NCBI GenBank assembly: GCA_900770335.1 | Contig: CAAGKD010000112.1 | Span: 1 to 10,508, forward strand | DNA: 10,508 nt | Direction of reading: 5' to 3' | Source: an uncultured Sutterella sp. | Lineage (GTDB): Bacteria; Pseudomonadota; Gammaproteobacteria; Burkholderiales; Burkholderiaceae_F | In this document: one piece after another, positions 8,401 to 10,508 of the stretch | How positions within the stretch are numbered: the first letter of the stretch is position 1 | How the letters are laid out: each line of letters begins with the position of its first letter | Program-made: the position numbers and the translations under genes | The notes under the pieces: generated by a model | Seen by the model: only the letters and a program-made list of their open reading frames with translations | What the model was told of the DNA's origin: nothing | Databases searched by the model: none

Positions 8401-10082
8401 TTGGCGAGCTGATAGGTCACGTCATCGACGCGTTTGCCGAGGACCTCCAGGATGGAGGAGGCGTTCTCGGGCGTGAGAAGGAACGACCGAGCGGAGGCGC
8501 TTCCCGCGGAGAGCACCGCCCCGTTCGCGGAGAGCCGCTTGTCGGAGACCGCGGTCAGGGTCGCGCGGATTGTCTTCTCGGGCGGCTCGTGTCCGGAAGC
8601 TCCGTCCGGGGAGCGCTCCTTGAAGACGACCACGCGCTTCGCGTCGGCGGTCATCATCATGAGCGCGCGATGCGCGAGCGTCAGCGTGTTCTGGAGCTTC
8701 GCGTCCTGCGCATGCTCCGCGCCGAGGAGCGACTCCTTGACAAGAAGCGCGTCGCCGCCGAGCTCGGGGTATCCCGCCTGGAAGATGAGATCGACCGCAT
8801 CGAGAATGCCGCGCCTTGTTTCGGGCGAATCCGTCCCCTGCGCGCTGGCGTTGACAAGCACCTCCACGAAGTCGCGCGCCGCGTCGGCGCGCCTCACCGG
8901 ATCGGTCTGACCGGTTGCGAGCGTCGCCGACTCAAGCCCGCGGACGAGCGCCTCGCAGAAGCGCACGGGGCTTCCGGAGTCGATCGCCATCCGGGAGAGG
9001 GCCTCGAAGTCCTTCACGGGAAGCGCCGCAAACCTCGCCTCCCCGGGGGCCTTCCCGAGCTCCGGGAGGAAGCGGATCCGCTCCCTGCCGTTGCCGGCGA
9101 GACGCATGGCGAGGCTGTCGCGGTCGCCTCCGGTGACGCCGAACGATTTCGCCAGGGCGTCGGCGAGGATGCGCTGGCAGGCGAAGCCGAGTTCGTCGCG
9201 CACCGCCTCAAGGCTCCCGCCCGTGATGGCCGGCCCGTCCAGCAGCTCCCGGCTCCGGGCCGCGAGGCGCTCGAGGGTCCCGCCGGTCCGAGCGGCGCGC
9301 AGCTGCGCGAGGTCGATCTCGCGCCCCTCGCCCTGGGCGACGAGGTCCGCGACGAGGCCCAGGCGAAGCGCGCGCTCCTCCGGAGTCACGCCCGCGTCGA
9401 ACGCCCCGCCGACGAGATTGCGCGCCTCGCTGCGGATCTGCGCGGCGTCAAGCGCGCCTGAGAGGCGCTGCGCGCGCACGGACTTCGAGAGACCGGCGAG
9501 CGTTTCGATGCTTTCGGAGAGGACTTCCTGCCCGCCCGCGGCCCCGGCAGCCTCGGCGAAGCCTTCGGGCGTCCCGGCCCGCCCCTCGAGCGACTCAACC
9601 GCGGCCTCAAGCTCCGTCCGGATCTCGTCCTGCGTTCCCGAAACCTGCTGTGCCAGTCCGCCGTTGAGCTCCGCAAGCGCCTGAACGTCCTCTTCGGGAA
9701 GACTGAGCTTGACGGCTTCCAGCTCCGGCTCCTCGCCTGCGGGGACTTCGCCGGCTCCGACCTGAACCGGCTTGTCCGTCCCGGCCGTTTCAGCGGCCCT
9801 GGCCGCCTGCGCCTCGATGCTGTCCGCCGTTTCGTCCACCGTCCTGTTGAGCCCGCCGATGACTTCCTTCTTCAGATCCCCCGGACCTTCGCCCGGGTCC
9901 TTGAGCTCCGTCTGTCCGACGATGGGCAGCTTGCCGGCGTCAAGGACCGCCTGCGCAGCCTGCTCGGGAATGCCTTCCCCGTCGACTGGCGCAGCACCGG
10001 CCGCATCGTTGCGCGGCGCCTGCTGAGCGCTGACGGTCACGGGCGCAATTGTCGAATCAGAAATTCCAGGGATGTCTGGCAT
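5499..10082 (-). CDS. Very large candidate type III effector, possibly AvrE/DspE-like
   Basis: The 1527-residue product matches no named protein I can identify with certainty. The start at 10082 is chosen because AGAAGGAGA lies 7 bases upstream; a further in-frame ATG nine codons earlier has no such site. The first 165 residues are rich in Pro, Ala, Glu, Gly, Ser and Thr, start with MPDIPGISDSTIAP, and have no hydrophobic signal peptide, as in type III secretion signals. Residues of about 190-1090 are helical and charged with no recognised enzyme motif. Residues of about 1103-1392 are rich in Gly, Ser, Val and Thr in alternating strand-like pattern (for example SARIGASHSFTALPF, GVSADLALSGGVIRF), which suggests a beta-sheet or barrel domain. 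A helical stretch (about 1400-1475) and a short strand-rich end follow. There are no long hydrophobic helices. The gene directly downstream is a CesT-type chaperone, which is the avrE-avrF/dspE-dspF arrangement. A type III export role is inferred from that; the AvrE family link is a hypothesis. Large autotransporter or phage proteins are less likely because there is no signal peptide and a cognate chaperone follows. Confidence 0.65.
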   Translation of the reverse strand: MPDIPGISDSTIAPVTVSAQQAPRNDAAGAAPVDGEGIPEQAAQAVLDAGKLPIVGQTELKDPGEGPGDLKKEVIGGLNRTVDETADSIEAQAARAAETAGTDKPVQVGAGEVPAGEEPELEAVKLSLPEEDVQALAELNGGLAQQVSGTQDEIRTELEAAVESLEGRAGTPEGFAEAAGAAGGQEVLSESIETLAGLSKSVRAQRLSGALDAAQIRSEARNLVGGAFDAGVTPEERALRLGLVADLVAQGEGREIDLAQLRAARTGGTLERLAARSRELLDGPAITGGSLEAVRDELGFACQRILADALAKSFGVTGGDRDSLAMRLAGNGRERIRFLPELGKAPGEARFAALPVKDFEALSRMAIDSGSPVRFCEALVRGLESATLATGQTDPVRRADAARDFVEVLVNASAQGTDSPETRRGILDAVDLIFQAGYPELGGDALLVKESLLGAEHAQDAKLQNTLTLAHRALMMMTADAKRVVVFKERSPDGASGHEPPEKTIRATLTAVSDKRLSANGAVLSAGSASARSFLLTPENASSILEVLGKRVDDVTYQLANLVVLEGEAIERGLLDAGKGAALDLVRNPANWCRTLGLGDAQAQGAEEAAKAVRGEGEVDPQAALDRLIAAAGDFAKRGVAGKTMMRGVMGTIAHESRRIDGGKPEKIFAQSPEWNAARALNRTLADVTGLLYADDRLADPETGFTPRGDVINANMRARTALLCSRLIEDPQTARVMRAEARAGGEEAFRILGRVERNATLLMRLARNDRDFVDLSAKISGFEAVRGERKAMLDALRFCWPHQKAGRREVARDVLAYAGLADELGQSRRLLEELSGADAGADADRKATREKFVGIVSSLEERMAKIRTKLAGADPVLMRRSGPKDREPSHDEIMDIMLPRARALAYYDARIEDKPVSDAVRDERLMARMSFLRGREALKRRGLEGRLSKIVGSDATRELVAMMKCAVLKVYLERTAQGEAFSLRSGECRDLIHAQCAAWGLADDDFTEDFTRPFLSMAVRELALPSGELDPAALRKEAGKSGMKLELGQAVEKYMHEKARNQDHLWWPGQVRQIAAELEPGSARLAEGVSRIMSFASQPAKGFIYSRERGINLDTGAIFTPLSRQGGFQLANVANPLTVRFKLMTNDSLSVMNTGRGYQVLLKGGGSARIGASHSFTALPFFASIGGNLGGSAANGVVLDFADSEACETFLATLLSEKTRKGEDKGALLDAVRASSQIRTVDETGVSADLALSGGVIRFSGRLGLQQAGGAVFEESWRSAGTITASMSGGVQMSRQGNALGDEWTIRTNGTFSIGTGHSVDGLVAAGGPGPKGIDPAVKAKGGVGLNLKVSLDCVREYKISTDQSGVAPGTCMSETVTISGGLSGVVVGKAVPSPLRGRHIFESEELKAIRRRRPAVADQLDRILASLGPSDKVTVKRTITPEAREAIRTEMMRARLGSEPVRAECEDRISKILGRRDSYRASSISVSRSKSTDVTRWSPGLLFLQYQRRDAFTVISNKDSFEIPLD

Positions 10083-10087
10083 GGTGC

Positions 10088-10098
10088 TTCTCCTTCTT
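10088..10098 (-). promoter_or_regulatory. Ribosome binding site deciding the effector start
   Basis: On the minus strand AAGAAGGAGAA sits with its GGAG core 7 bases before the ATG at 10082. This is the strongest site near either possible start and places the N-terminus at MPDIPG. Confidence 0.75.
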
Positions 10099-10145
10099 GA
10101 CGCTCGCATGAGCCGAGAGGCTGCGCGCAGGAACGTTGAACGGAC

Positions 10146-10161
10146 GGGCGGACGTCCTCCC
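10146..10161. promoter_or_regulatory. Palindrome upstream of the effector operon, possible operator
   Basis: GGGCGGACGTCCTCCC is a 16-base dyad with a perfect GGACGTCC core and one mismatched pair outside it. It lies 64 bases upstream of the effector start, where a promoter and regulator site would be expected. I could not match it to a known type III regulator box. In such GC-rich DNA a chance dyad is possible. Confidence 0.3.
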
Positions 10162-10488
10162 GCTCAAGGAAAAGCTTACCTGATGCCGCAGCGCCGCGGT
10201 GCATCCTTACTCTTCCTTACGCGGCCTTGATTGACGCGAACGCCCGAGCGGCATCATCGTGACGGAGGACGACCTGGCGCGCGGGGTATTCAGGCCATGC
10301 GCGCACTTCACGCGCCCGCCCTTCCCGGCCCGCGCGGCGGGGCTTCGCGCCTCGAGGCGGATTCCCATTCCCGGAGAGCCCCCGTCCTGCGAAACGTTCC
10401 CTCGGGCCGGTACGCGCGGATGCGCTTGCGCGGAACGGCACCCGAGCAGATCGCGGCCCAGACGGTCTTCCTCGGGCGCCTCGCTGCC
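10162..10488. other. Right flank with unresolved coding signal
   Basis: No gene can be called with confidence. Two candidates compete. On the minus strand an open frame stops with TAA at 10217-10219, and its last 30 codons (AREVRAWPEYPARQVV, then RHDDAARAFASIKAA) look protein-like, as if an upstream gene of the same operon ended there; its beginning (to 10441) looks like noise. On the plus strand a frame from ATG 10297 runs off the end and becomes protein-like after about 10410 (RMRLRGTAPEQIAAQTVFLG). Both could be partial if base errors shift the frame near the contig end. The stretch 10083-10216 is the upstream region of the effector gene. Confidence 0.35.
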
Positions 10489-10505
10489 GGGGGGGGGGGG
10501 GGGGG
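10489..10505. repeat. 17-base G homopolymer at the contig end
   Basis: A run of 17 G bases followed by TGG closes the window. Such runs are typical of the no-signal readout of two-colour sequencers at read ends, so this is probably an artefact and not genomic sequence. Confidence 0.8.
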
Positions 10506-10508
10506 TGG

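Noticed and set aside
5247..9461. Several long plus-strand open frames (up to about 449 codons) opposite the giant gene
   Set aside because: Their Arg/Pro/Gly/Ala-rich translations lack domains and ribosome binding sites. They arise because GC-rich DNA has few stop codons.
5499..10082. WxxxE motif, as found in several type III effectors including AvrE relatives
   Set aside because: I checked the tryptophans of the giant protein and none is followed by Glu at the fourth position.
10083..10220. hrp box (GGAAC-N16-CCAC) or PIP box (TTCGC-N15-TTCGC) upstream of the effector gene
   Set aside because: No properly spaced match is present on the minus strand; GGAAC occurs only on the opposite strand and without a partner.
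10217..10441. A 74-codon minus-strand open frame upstream of the effector gene
   Set aside because: Only its last 30 codons look protein-like, there is no ribosome binding site at its ATG, and it lies near a low-quality contig end. It is kept as an unresolved region, not called as a gene.
1..10508. CRISPR arrays, tRNA or rRNA genes
   Set aside because: No regularly spaced repeats, cloverleaf arms or conserved rRNA segments were seen on either strand.

Overview
The window looks like a metagenomic or draft contig from a high-GC proteobacterium. One line near 9301 counts 46 G+C of 60 bases. A Burkholderiales (Sutterellaceae-like) source is my best guess from the style of the regulator, hydrolases and transposon remnants, but no rRNA or housekeeping marker confirms it. 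The left edge cuts through a transposase gene. The right edge ends in a 17-base G run that looks like a sequencing artefact, so both edges are probably contig ends.

Layout from left to right. Bases 1-189 hold the N-terminal part of an IS5-type transposase on the minus strand. Bases 442-1371 (+) encode an intact MerR-family regulator. Next come two damaged genes that face apart: a HAD-IB phosphatase lacking its N-terminal third (minus, to about 1858) and a secreted alpha/beta hydrolase (+, 1859-2494) with a 1-base frameshift and an internal deletion. Bases 2496-4358 (minus) encode an AAA-ATPase-like/PD-(D/E)XK protein. This gene has clearly lower GC than its surroundings and is probably acquired. 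Bases 4567-4951 (+) hold what looks like a decayed transposase N-terminus.

The most interesting part is the right half. A two-gene minus-strand operon encodes a 1527-residue protein (10082-5499) followed by a 149-residue protein (5449-5000) that reads as a CesT/AvrF-type class I type III secretion chaperone. A very large protein followed directly by its small chaperone is the layout of the avrE-avrF and dspE-dspF loci of plant pathogens. The large protein has a non-hydrophobic N-terminus rich in Pro, Ser, Thr and Ala, a long helical middle, and about 290 glycine-rich, strand-like residues near the C-terminus. I propose that it is a type III secreted effector, possibly a distant relative of the AvrE/DspE pore-forming family. 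The chaperone call rests on recognisable family features. The effector call rests on context and architecture. The AvrE relationship is a hypothesis. A perfect 9-bp hairpin follows the chaperone gene, and a palindrome lies 64 bp upstream of the effector start.
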